From Pseudomonas viridiflava (lineage in GTDB: Bacteria; Pseudomonadota; Gammaproteobacteria; Pseudomonadales; Pseudomonadaceae), in the NCBI RefSeq assembly GCF_900580865.1, contig NZ_UTBZ01000026.1, positions 62,001 to 126,000 on the forward strand: DNA of 64,000 nucleotides, read 5' to 3'. Shown here piece by piece: positions 23,949 through 30,938 of this stretch. The stretch's first letter is position 1. The number at the start of each line of letters is the position of its first letter. Under the pieces are notes generated by a model. It searched no databases and had not been told where the DNA came from. It saw only the letters and a list, made by a program, of their open reading frames with translations. The translations under genes and the position numbers were made by a program.

Positions 23949-24860
23949 ATGGCTGCACTCGAAAAGCGCTACCCACGCGAGTCGTTCACCAAGAAACTGG
24001 AGCGGATCTGCCAGAGGCTAGACGAGGCCCCCATCCGCACGACCACCTACAAAAACTTCCTCAACAGATCGGCGACCTCGCAGGTTGAGATCACCTCTTT
24101 GTGGGTAGTGGGCTCCTACGCCCGCGGCGCTCTGTTGTGTGGCGATTTGGATCTTGTCCTCGAATACAAGGTAGTAGAGGGAACCCATCCCTCTACTACC
24201 TCTATGACAAAGACGTTCTTTGGCACGCCTCAATACGTTCGCTACTACTTTGGAACGCCGGAGAGCAGCACTGCTGGCGTCGTGTTCGAGAACGCCGTCC
24301 AGATCTGGATCGGCTCTGGGTGTGATTGGAGAGCGTCGATCAATTCGATAACTCCGGATCCTGGCGCCGGTCGCGCTGAACGAGAGACGGACTTGATCCC
24401 CTTGCGGGCGGAACAGCTCTACATGGAGCCTGAGCGGCTTCAGCAGCTAGTGGCCCAGAAGAAAGACGGCATCATCGAGTGGGACTTTGTAGAGATCACC
24501 CGGGACGATCTCGAGCCCATCCCGACAGCGGCCGTCAGCGACCGTGACCAAAGACTAATTCGGGTCGCGAACATGATGGGCAAAAAATCCCAAGTGTTAG
24601 TACCAGCGATCATTCGGTTAATGGCGAAGCACTCACCTTATGGAGACTGGGACGCGTCAGAGAGCCATCGAGGAAGATTGAGATGCGGCGCCACAGTCTT
24701 GCATCTCGGCAGGCCCGCCCTACCGTACTACCCGCTTGACGATGAGCCGACCATCGAGCAATTCGCGCTGATCCCGCATATCAGTGCCAAAGGGCCGAAC
24801 GGCGCTTGGATAGTACGGCGAGGCCCCAGGCATCCCGACGTTCTATTACTCGAACAATAG
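23949..24860 (+). CDS. Pol-beta superfamily nucleotidyltransferase
   Basis: 303 residues. The catalytic motif is clear: WVVGSYARGALLCGDLDLVLEY (read GSYARG, then DLDL) at about residues 52-73, the G-S-x10-D-x-D pattern of the Pol-beta/CD-NTase superfamily; a third acidic residue may be the Glu in VVFENAVQIWI near 117. No partner domain such as HEPN is fused. A helical C-terminal part follows (RDQRLIRVANMMG). Substrate unknown: it could add nucleotides to protein, RNA or small molecules, or make a signal nucleotide. Confidence 0.75.
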   Translation: MAALEKRYPRESFTKKLERICQRLDEAPIRTTTYKNFLNRSATSQVEITSLWVVGSYARGALLCGDLDLVLEYKVVEGTHPSTTSMTKTFFGTPQYVRYYFGTPESSTAGVVFENAVQIWIGSGCDWRASINSITPDPGAGRAERETDLIPLRAEQLYMEPERLQQLVAQKKDGIIEWDFVEITRDDLEPIPTAAVSDRDQRLIRVANMMGKKSQVLVPAIIRLMAKHSPYGDWDASESHRGRLRCGATVLHLGRPALPYYPLDDEPTIEQFALIPHISAKGPNGAWIVRRGPRHPDVLLLEQ

Positions 24861-24899
24861 ATCGCCTACTACCTTCTCTGCGCGGAAGAACCAGAGATC

Positions 24900-25205
24900 G
24901 TGCAATATCGCGAATATGGCAAATCCTGGTCGATCAAATTGCTTCAGCTCTTCAATACACGGAAAGAGGCGAAGGATTTTTCTGCAATGATAAACGAGGG
25001 TGATGAGTCGCGGCTTTTCGAGATCGGTAAAGCTAAAGGAACGGAATTGATTTCTCTATTTGCCATGGCAGACGTCGTCGAGATCGGAGACCACCAGTTC
25101 CCGGTTACAAACGCCGGCGCCGCCTACTTTGAGCGAGACAAGGCGACGATGAGCGAGATTGCGGCCGCCATCTCCATTAGTGCTCAGATTAGCTCTGAAG
25201 CTTGA
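24900..25205 (+). CDS. Unknown protein downstream of the nucleotidyltransferase
   Basis: 101 residues from GTG 24900, with GGAAGAACC upstream, 39 bases after the nucleotidyltransferase stop. Contains a short alpha/beta pattern (QYREYGKSWSIKLLQLFN, then KGTELISLFAMADVVEIGD). No family recognised. Close spacing suggests it works with the nucleotidyltransferase, for example as a partner, target or antidote. Confidence 0.62.
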   Translation: MQYREYGKSWSIKLLQLFNTRKEAKDFSAMINEGDESRLFEIGKAKGTELISLFAMADVVEIGDHQFPVTNAGAAYFERDKATMSEIAAAISISAQISSEA

Positions 25206-25289
25206 GCAGTGGGGACGGATACCAAAAAGCCCACGCGCGGCAGGCTCATTTTGGGCTTGCGGCTCAGAATCGATAATTTCGACTCAGCT

Positions 25290-25676
25290 TCAAGCAGGAG
25301 CGAACTGAACTAGGAATGCAGTTGTGAATATCAATGCGCCAGAATCAGCTGTTCGGACGTTAAAGGTGACTGATTTTTTGTCTGTTGAAATGAATGTGGC
25401 AATTTCAAGATGTGGGGCAAAGATGGGCTCGGCACTAAGGGGGAAAAGTGCCCATGCATCATCGATGGTGTGTTCGCTTGTGACCGCGATCTCCACTACG
25501 CCGTTGTTACTGGCATCTACAAATATCGCTCCAGATGGAGGGACCTGCATATTCACATTGAATTGCACTCCCTCTGATAACGCGTAGCCAAAGCCCTCAG
25601 GGGTAGACCTCTTTATTTTCATCGTTATTTGTGTGTCCGGATTGTAGCCTCGCATCGTGAGTGTTGGGCTGCTCAT
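25290..25676 (-). CDS. Hypothetical beta-rich protein
   Basis: 128 residues, all-beta in appearance (ITMKIKRSTPEGFGYAL, VQFNVNMQVPPSGAIFVDAS, SVTFNVRTADSGALIF), with no signal peptide or cysteine pattern. A hairpin with a T-tract on the minus strand follows at about 25225-25258. Isolated between two outward-facing accessory operons; function unknown. Confidence 0.55.
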   Translation of the reverse strand: MSSPTLTMRGYNPDTQITMKIKRSTPEGFGYALSEGVQFNVNMQVPPSGAIFVDASNNGVVEIAVTSEHTIDDAWALFPLSAEPIFAPHLEIATFISTDKKSVTFNVRTADSGALIFTTAFLVQFAPA

Positions 25677-25861
25677 GGTGTATACCCTGTTGACGGTAAA
25701 GGACTGTAGTTCTGCTCCAAAAGGATAGTCAGCATCACGGAAAGCCGATGGTACGCGTTGCGATTAGGCATAAACCAAATGGGAACATCCAAGCTTCTGC
25801 AAGCTGGAGAGCTAAATCCGTGGTCCAGTTCATCTCGAACCACTCAGTAAATTACAGGCAA

Positions 25862-25890
25862 AGAAAAGCCCGCGTGGGGAGCGCGGGCTA
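25862..25890 (-). terminator. Second terminator behind the STAS/HATPase operon
   Basis: Minus strand arms AGCCCGCG and CGCGGGCT, then TTTTCTTT. It follows the terminator at 25957 by about 70 bases and may act as a fail-safe. Confidence 0.7.
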
Positions 25891-25956
25891 AAGGCTTCAA
25901 TAGGAGCTGAAATCACCATAGACTGCAACCCGTGAAAAACTCGTGAAAGCGCAGAA

Positions 25957-25984
25957 CGAAAAAGCCCGGCGCTGGGGCCGGGCT
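25957..25984 (-). terminator. Terminator of the STAS/HATPase operon
   Basis: Minus strand arms AGCCCGGC and GCCGGGCT around six bases, then TTTTTCG. The last operon gene's stop codon shares its edge. Confidence 0.8.
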
Positions 25985-26463
25985 CATCTCTTTTCAATTT
26001 CGTCTTTACGATCCCTGAGACGCCTCCCCAAATCAGAAGAGGTCGTCATAAACCGCTTAACAAATGGATCGTCTGCGCTCAGCTGTGGGCGATCTGACTG
26101 CTGGAAGTTCGCTCCCGTAGTCTCAACCTTTAGCCTCAAGACATCGGTCTCGATCCCGTGCCACAGGAAGCTTTTGTAACGAGAGGCGGATACAGAAAGC
26201 TCCTTCACATGGTATACCAGCATAAGGCCATCTCGAGAGCTTGATCTCTCGGGTTGGAGCCAGTAGGCCATAGCTAGAGATCGTATCTCCGCGATATTCG
26301 CTTCAAGAGATTCAATTCTAGCGAGGTGATAATTTACCTTTTCCTTCCTATAGCTACGCCATTCGTTTACGAACTGCCAGATGAGACTGATACCGGCGAG
26401 CGCGAACGCACCCCATGTGGGCCAATCACCGATTTCCACGGCGCCGGTCTCAGGAGTTGGCAT
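25984..26463 (-). CDS. One-helix membrane protein, third gene of the STAS/HATPase operon
   Basis: 159 residues from ATG 26463, overlapping the DUF4325 gene by 14 bases. A single membrane helix near residues 15-31 (WGAFALAGISLIWQFV) follows a short acidic N-terminus; the rest is a cytoplasmic, helical, charged domain (YRKEKVNYHLARIESLEANI onward) ending DLGRRLRDRKDEIEKR. No family recognised. Its overlap with the two signalling genes suggests it is their membrane-bound effector or sensor. Confidence 0.68.
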   Translation of the reverse strand: MPTPETGAVEIGDWPTWGAFALAGISLIWQFVNEWRSYRKEKVNYHLARIESLEANIAEIRSLAMAYWLQPERSSSRDGLMLVYHVKELSVSASRYKSFLWHGIETDVLRLKVETTGANFQQSDRPQLSADDPFVKRFMTTSSDLGRRLRDRKDEIEKR

Positions 26464-26770
26464 CGTCAATATAGATCCAAATCTCGTCGACCAAGGACGG
26501 TTCATCATCCGATTTAATTTTCAGCTTTTGCCGAAGCAGAGCAGGGTCCATTTTATGCTTACGCACAAGGCCGCCAAAAGCCTCCTCTAAAAACGATGAT
26601 CCATACCCCATTGCGCCATCAAGATCGATCTCAACGACGTCGTGGCGATCAAGATATGGGGCAAGCCAATCATCTCGAAAAACTTCGCCTGAAAAATTTC
26701 CGTCCCTGCGGTAGCGCCCAGCGGGGTATTCACTGAACTGTTTTGTCACATTGATGGAGCCCACGCTCAT
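26450..26770 (-). CDS. STAS-like protein (DUF4325)
   Basis: 106 residues from ATG 26770, overlapping the upstream stop by ATGA. The DUF4325 pattern is clear: GRYRRDGNFSGEVFRDDWL, then VVEIDLDGAMGYGSSFLEEAFGGLVRK (read VVEIDLDG, GYGSSFLEEAFGGL). STAS domains act as phosphorylatable antagonists in partner-switching circuits; Ser in GSSF is the candidate site. It pairs with the upstream HATPase protein and with a membrane protein downstream. Confidence 0.8.
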   Translation of the reverse strand: MSVGSINVTKQFSEYPAGRYRRDGNFSGEVFRDDWLAPYLDRHDVVEIDLDGAMGYGSSFLEEAFGGLVRKHKMDPALLRQKLKIKSDDEPSLVDEIWIYIDDANS

Positions 26771-27831
26771 TTCTCCATACCTGTTTTGAGTGGAATAGAC
26801 CACTGGATAACCGTGCCCATTATAGAACGCTTGTACGATAGGGCACGCTCCACGAGATCGTTTTTCCTATAGTCTTTCCGGACGCAGCCGGCATTGCTGT
26901 GGATCGTTAGCACCCCGCCAAGTTCCTTAGCTGCAATTGCTATGTTTTTCAAGCCTTTTCCACGATGCTCCAATTCGGTTCTGGTTCTACCTACCTCAAA
27001 AGCCCTACGAATCATTCGCACATCTTTTTTTGCCCTGGAAAGGGCTAGAGTGACAATGTCTCTAGCTTCTTCTGCCCAGCTTGCCGGCAGGCTGCGAGGA
27101 ATACCAATGCCTAAATCACAAAAATTGACATGAAGCCAGTCATCAAGCACCTCTGCGAAAAGCCACCATCTCCTGGCATCGGCCTCTTCCCACCGTCCGC
27201 TCAGTCGATCCCCTCGATTACTTATGTAAGCATGGTGCACAGAGTTGTCCATCGCCTCCTCAACTCCGACTACAACTTTTCTATAACTCTTTGGAATTTG
27301 AGTTTTTATTCCCTTGAGTATTGGATCCGCTTGAAATGCCGAAACATCGACTCCGCTGGCATACTTCCAATGGAAAACGTCTTTGTCATCTTCAGTGATC
27401 TGTAGCCGATGCTCCTTTCCGAGGAGCTTCAGAAGCCCTATCTGCTGAAAAACCTTCTCGACTTTTTCGTCATTTGGGTATGTGCAACTCATGAAGGCCA
27501 ACCCTACCGACCTAACTATACGGTCAATTTCTGCGACCAGCAGTAGTGTTCCGCAGCTATGAACCTTTTTCGTATTTTTGAAATCGATCAGCACACGGAT
27601 GCCTTGAGAAACATTTTTACGCATGGCCTTGATCAGGCCCACCAGTTGGTGATGGCCGTTCACGTCCGTCAGAGTAATTTCTGCAGGAGCGATTAAAGGA
27701 AGAGGCTTGTTGGCTTTCGCTCTGTCCCTTCGCTTGGGCTTGGTACTCGACAAATGCCTGCGATGCTGAGACTCACGATTCCGACGAACCCGCTCGAACC
27801 TGAGGCGTTCTTTAGACGTTATCCTTCTCAT
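26767..27831 (-). CDS. STAS-HATPase protein, likely partner-switching kinase
   Basis: 354 residues. First 45 residues are very basic (many Arg/Lys), then a STAS-like domain (about 50-155: IRVLIDFKNTKKVHSCGTLL), then a GHKL ATPase: N-box VVVGVEEAMDNSVHHA near 190, G1 box FCDLGIGIPRS near 235, G2 box HRGKGLKNIAIA near 290. No His-kinase phosphoacceptor is seen, so it resembles anti-sigma-type serine kinases rather than a sensor kinase. First gene of a three-gene overlapping operon. Confidence 0.78.
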   Translation of the reverse strand: MRRITSKERLRFERVRRNRESQHRRHLSSTKPKRRDRAKANKPLPLIAPAEITLTDVNGHHQLVGLIKAMRKNVSQGIRVLIDFKNTKKVHSCGTLLLVAEIDRIVRSVGLAFMSCTYPNDEKVEKVFQQIGLLKLLGKEHRLQITEDDKDVFHWKYASGVDVSAFQADPILKGIKTQIPKSYRKVVVGVEEAMDNSVHHAYISNRGDRLSGRWEEADARRWWLFAEVLDDWLHVNFCDLGIGIPRSLPASWAEEARDIVTLALSRAKKDVRMIRRAFEVGRTRTELEHRGKGLKNIAIAAKELGGVLTIHSNAGCVRKDYRKNDLVERALSYKRSIMGTVIQWSIPLKTGMEK

Positions 27832-27963
27832 GACGCTGATCCGTTATTGTTTTTATACCGCTCCGTCCGAGCTAAAACAGAAACTCAGTCACTGCCCCCA
27901 CACTAGCACCATTAAATCGCCACTACGAGCAGTGCCGCGTTGCACTTGGAGCTCCCTAAACGC
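27832..27963. other. Leader region of the STAS/HATPase operon
   Basis: 132 bases between the operator cluster and the operon start. No promoter stands out; CGGATCAG near 27842 is the only Shine-Dalgarno-like stretch before the start codon. Confidence 0.3.
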
Positions 27964-28025
27964 ATTAGCAAAATAGCATTTAGCAATTGATATTGACTAA
28001 TTATTTAGCTATTGCTAAATTAGCA
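27964..28025 (+). promoter_or_regulatory. Operator cluster and promoter of the xis-int operon
   Basis: Rightward promoter TTGACT (27993-27998), 17-base spacer, TAAATT (28016-28021). The palindrome ATTTAGC-TATT-GCTAAAT (28003-28020) covers its spacer and -10 box. Further ATTAGCA or TTTAGCA half-sites lie at 27964, 27979 and 28019. The core TAGCAATAGC is identical to a site in the immC region (18661-18670), so the CI-like or Cro-like protein probably binds here. Confidence 0.65.
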
Positions 28026-28153
28026 TCACTTCTCCTTTGCCTCATGGCGAACTTAAAGCCTTCACCAAATTTGCGAAAGCCGACAACGCGGCGGGCTATT
28101 GCTCGCCTTGGAGAAAGTGCCTTGTAGGCAGCTATTAAGCGAGAGGATATGCA

Positions 28154-28339
28154 GTGAGTACTCAACCACAGAGTCCAGCAAGTGAATTCGCGGAGTTCGG
28201 CCAGCGCCTTATAGACCTGGGCATGGCGATGAAGCGCGACCAAACCACAGTGAGGGATCTACAAGAGCTAGCAAGGGCCTGCGGCATCAAGCTGCTGAAC
28301 CTTCGCTCGGTACCTGGTGCAGAGGTGCGTAATGGCTAA
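28154..28339 (+). CDS. Small hypothetical protein of the int operon
   Basis: 61 residues from GTG 28154, with GAGAGG 7 bases upstream. Contains a helical pattern FAEFGQRLIDLGMAMKRDQT. Overlaps the next gene by 8 bases. No family recognised. Confidence 0.55.
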   Translation: MSTQPQSPASEFAEFGQRLIDLGMAMKRDQTTVRDLQELARACGIKLLNLRSVPGAEVRNG

Positions 28340-28682
28340 AACGACCCTTCAGGTTCATCAAGGCGGCGTTCACTTCTACCTGAACACAGAGAGCTCTTCA
28401 CCCAACACCGGGCACAGGAACCGCTATCGACTGTTCAAGACTGAAAACTATGGCCGCGAAAAGTCGGGATGGATACAGATTGGCTCCATAGCCGGGCAAG
28501 AACTGATATCGATTGAGAGTCAGACGGCCTTGTTTGAAGCCTGCGAGAAGCTGTTCGCCAGTAAAAAACCACACTGTTATGAACACCATGGAGCGATACG
28601 TGGCAAACCGGGGAGGTGGGAGGGAGAGGCCTTCCCTACCCGCCAAACCAACCATCTTCAGCTAAGCACCACACAGGAATAG
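28332..28682 (+). CDS. Hypothetical protein of the int operon
   Basis: 116 residues from ATG 28332. Mixed composition with RYRLFKTENYGREKSGWIQIG and a C-terminal Arg/Gly-rich tail. No family recognised. Lies 34 bases before the excisionase gene and is probably co-transcribed with it. Confidence 0.55.
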   Translation: MAKTTLQVHQGGVHFYLNTESSSPNTGHRNRYRLFKTENYGREKSGWIQIGSIAGQELISIESQTALFEACEKLFASKKPHCYEHHGAIRGKPGRWEGEAFPTRQTNHLQLSTTQE

Positions 28683-28716
28683 CTGATCAATATCAGGGAT
28701 CATCGAGGGTTAAACA

Positions 28717-28929
28717 ATGAAGCGAGAACTGATCAAGATCAGTGAGTTCCAGCGCCGGCGCTGGGGCGAGAACGGCACGCCTCCGTGCTCTCAAGCAATC
28801 CGCAACTACATCCGCAATGGCCAGGTGCCCGGCGAGCAGATCGGGAAACTCTGGTACGTTGATTGGACGGCGTTCAGCAGGTCGGACGGCAATAACCTGG
28901 TCGCGATGGTATTGAAAGGAGCTGCATGA
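28717..28929 (+). CDS. xis: Excisionase (lambda Xis-like)
   Basis: 70 residues. ISEFQRRRWGENGTPPCSQAIRNYI then GQVPGEQIGKLWYVD (read ISEFQRRRWG, CSQAIRNYIRNG, KLWYVD) is the winged-helix excisionase pattern. It bends attachment-site DNA and steers Int to excision. Overlaps the integrase start by four bases. Confidence 0.82.
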   Translation: MKRELIKISEFQRRRWGENGTPPCSQAIRNYIRNGQVPGEQIGKLWYVDWTAFSRSDGNNLVAMVLKGAA

Positions 28930-30041
28930 TGGTCCCACGGCCGCGCAACAAGGCGAACAAGAGCCTACCGCAGAACCTATATTTCGACTCGCGGCGCTCG
29001 ACATATCGCTACCGGCGGCCTACCGACGGTAAGTGGTTCCAGTTTGGCGCCGACAGAATCAAAGCGATAGACGCAGCGAAGCAACTGAACCTGGAGTTCA
29101 TGCGCGGCGCAGATCTCGTTGGCAACGTGCTCAGCGCTTCCTCAATGCTGTTTTCTGAATTCCTCGATATTTACGAACGCGACATTCTCCCGGCTCGTGA
29201 GCTCGCCAAAGGAACGCTTGAGCTCTACGCGGTCCACTTTCGCCGCTTTCGGAAACAGTTCGAAGGCAAAGGGGTCGACCAGATCACGATCCGCATGATC
29301 GCGGAGATGCTGGATGCTCTCACACCGCGCACCGCGAACCAGTGCCGAGCCCTGCTGATCGACATATTCAATCACGCGGCGGCCAAGGGCCTGTGCCCTG
29401 ACAATCCAGCGGCCAGCACCATCAACCGGATCGAGAAGAAGCAGCGCAAGCGGCATACCGTCGAGGGCCTGAAATCCATCCGAGAGAAGTCTCCGCCGTG
29501 GTTGCAGAACGCAATCGACCTGGCGCTGATCACTGCGCAGCGTCGAACCGACATCCTCAACATGCGATTCGATGGTGTTCGGGAAGGCTGTTTGTATGTG
29601 GTACAGCAAAAGACGGCCAAGGCCAGTGATGCGGCGTGGATCCGGTTCAAAGTGACCGACGAACTCCAGGCGGTGATCAGCCGGTGCCGGGATGACATCG
29701 TCTCGCCTTACCTGATCCACCGCAGACCTGATCGCAAGAAACAGAAACAGGCGCTGACGAAAGAACACTGGACAAAGGTCGAAGAACGATATTTGACCGG
29801 AGCCTTTAAAAAGGCTCGGGAGGCGGCGGGTTGCTACAAGGGATGGAAAGAAGAGGAAATGCCGGGCTTCCATGAAGTTCGGGCGCTGTCGCTGCACCTG
29901 TATCAGAAAGCCGGAAAGGACGGGCAGAAAATCGCCGGACATGCCAGTGAGAGCATGACCAAAAACTACCAGAAGGATCACGCCGAAATCGTCTGGTCTG
30001 AAGCAGTTCCAGACCTCAATATCAGCGAATTCACCGGGTAG
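28926..30041 (+). CDS. int: Tyrosine-recombinase integrase (lambda family)
   Basis: 371 residues. N-terminal arm-binding domain (RPRNKANKSLPQNLYFDSRR, then KWFQFGADRIKAIDAA) as in lambda Int, a core-binding domain about 65-165, and the catalytic domain: Arg in ALITAQRRTDILNM, His-x-x-Arg in FHEVRALSLH, His in IAGHASESM and the nucleophile Tyr in KNYQKDH. Ends 90 bases from tRNA-Pro, so it integrates the phage there. Confidence 0.95.
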   Translation: MMVPRPRNKANKSLPQNLYFDSRRSTYRYRRPTDGKWFQFGADRIKAIDAAKQLNLEFMRGADLVGNVLSASSMLFSEFLDIYERDILPARELAKGTLELYAVHFRRFRKQFEGKGVDQITIRMIAEMLDALTPRTANQCRALLIDIFNHAAAKGLCPDNPAASTINRIEKKQRKRHTVEGLKSIREKSPPWLQNAIDLALITAQRRTDILNMRFDGVREGCLYVVQQKTAKASDAAWIRFKVTDELQAVISRCRDDIVSPYLIHRRPDRKKQKQALTKEHWTKVEERYLTGAFKKAREAAGCYKGWKEEEMPGFHEVRALSLHLYQKAGKDGQKIAGHASESMTKNYQKDHAEIVWSEAVPDLNISEFTG

Positions 30042-30071
30042 TTTTGCGCAAGTTTTGCGCGGGTTTTGCGC
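30042..30071. repeat. Three 11-bp direct repeats beside the attachment site
   Basis: TTTTGCGC occurs at 30042, 30053 and 30064, period 11, about one helical turn, between int and tRNA-Pro. The position is right for integrase arm-type binding sites on the P' arm. Confidence 0.5.
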
Positions 30072-30081
30072 AGGCACAAAA

Positions 30082-30104
30082 AAGCCGATCCATCTGATCG
30101 GCTT
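30082..30104 (-). terminator. Terminator downstream of tRNA-Pro
   Basis: Arms AAGCCGATC and GATCGGCTT around five bases, followed on the minus strand by TTTTTTG. It ends the leftward tRNA transcript and faces the integrase gene. Confidence 0.8.
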
Positions 30105-30130
30105 AAGTGTCTGATTTTAATCAGGAATTA

Positions 30131-30207
30131 TGGTCGGGACGGAGTGATTCGAACACTCGACCCCTAGCACCCCATGCTAGTGCGCTACCGGACTGCGCTA
30201 CGCCCCG
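30131..30207 (-). tRNA. tRNA-Pro(GGG), prophage attachment site
   Basis: 77 bases on the minus strand with CCA encoded (TGG at 30131). Anticodon loop ATGGGGT with five-base stem CTAGC/GCTAG gives anticodon GGG. Acceptor CGGGGCG pairs with CGTCCCG including one G-U pair. T-loop TTCGAAT. The 3' end faces the integrase, so the attachment core probably lies in its 3' half. Confidence 0.95.
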
Positions 30208-30295
30208 ACTGGTTCTGCAACTGTTCTTCACCTCGAAGAACGCTCAAGAATATAGCGCAAGCTTTTGAAAACTGGAAGTATTCAAACGCTGCTTT

Positions 30296-30652
30296 TTATT
30301 TCTTGAGAACCACCAGTACATCTTCCAATTCGGCAATCATCTGCCGAATCATCTGCTTGTATTGGGTCGTGTCGTCTTTGGCTTCATCGCCGGATAGACG
30401 CAAGCGCGCACCGCCGATAGTGAAACCTTGATCGTAAAGGAGCGCGCGGATCTGCCGGATCATCAGCACGTCCTGGCGCTGATAATACCGGCGGTTTCCG
30501 CGGCGTTTGACGGGGTTGAGTTGAGGAAACTCCTGCTCCCAGTAGCGCAGCACGTGTGGCTTTACAGCACACAGCTCGCTGACTTCACCGATGGTGAAGT
30601 AGCGTTTGCCCGGGATTACGGGTAGTTCGTCGTTATGACTTGGTTCCAGCAT
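30296..30652 (-). CDS. MerR-family regulator
   Basis: 118 residues. Winged-helix MerR DNA-binding domain: [20 protein letters not shown] then [20 protein letters not shown], followed by a dimerisation helix ([17 protein letters not shown]). No Cys-based metal site. This gene sits between ihfA and tRNA-Pro in Pseudomonas genomes; its targets are not known to me. It starts inside ihfA's last codons, suggesting co-expression. Confidence 0.85.
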   Translation of the reverse strand: MLEPSHNDELPVIPGKRYFTIGEVSELCAVKPHVLRYWEQEFPQLNPVKRRGNRRYYQRQDVLMIRQIRALLYDQGFTIGGARLRLSGDEAKDDTTQYKQMIRQMIAELEDVLVVLKK

Positions 30653-30935
30653 AAGCCTCAACTCGGGCCTTCAACTTCTGCCCTGGACGAAAGGTGACCA
30701 CACGGCGAGCCGTGATCGGGATTTCTTCCCCCGTTTTCGGGTTGCGGCCAGGCCGCTGGCGTTTGTCCCGAAGGTCGAAATTGCCGAAACCGGACAATTT
30801 GACCTGCTCGTTGTCTTCAAGAGCGTGCCTGATTTCCTCGAAAAACAGTTCGACCAATTCCTTGGCTTCCCGCTTGTTCAGGCCCAGCTCTTCATACAGA
30901 CGTTCCGCCATCTCAGCTTTCGTCAAAGCCCCCAT
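30633..30935 (-). CDS. ihfA: Integration host factor alpha subunit
   Basis: 100 residues. HU/IHF fold: [20 protein letters not shown], then [20 protein letters not shown] with the DNA-intercalating Pro in the beta arm. Forms a heterodimer with IhfB that bends DNA, needed among other things for phage integration. Follows pheT by three bases. Confidence 0.97.
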   Translation of the reverse strand: MGALTKAEMAERLYEELGLNKREAKELVELFFEEIRHALEDNEQVKLSGFGNFDLRDKRQRPGRNPKTGEEIPITARRVVTFRPGQKLKARVEAYAGTKS

Positions 30936-30938
30936 ACG

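Larger units (their letters stand above)
1..30207. mobile_element. Lambdoid prophage, integrase-proximal part, inserted at tRNA-Pro(GGG)
   Basis: Seen: integrase and excisionase lie beside a complete tRNA-Pro gene, followed inward by accessory genes, two repressor regions, replication genes, a Q-like antiterminator, lysis genes, terminase, portal and capsid genes in lambdoid order. No tail genes or second attachment site are in the window, so the prophage continues past position 1. The right border is placed in the tRNA because its 3' end faces the integrase; the exact core repeat needs the missing left end. All essential modules present look intact. Confidence 0.93.

Noticed and set aside
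19156..25984. Near-identical hairpins at 19156-19176 and 25963-25984 taken as direct repeats of a smaller inserted element
   Set aside because: Both are terminators right after stop codons on the same strand; similarity is explained by function, and no integrase or target duplication frames the interval.
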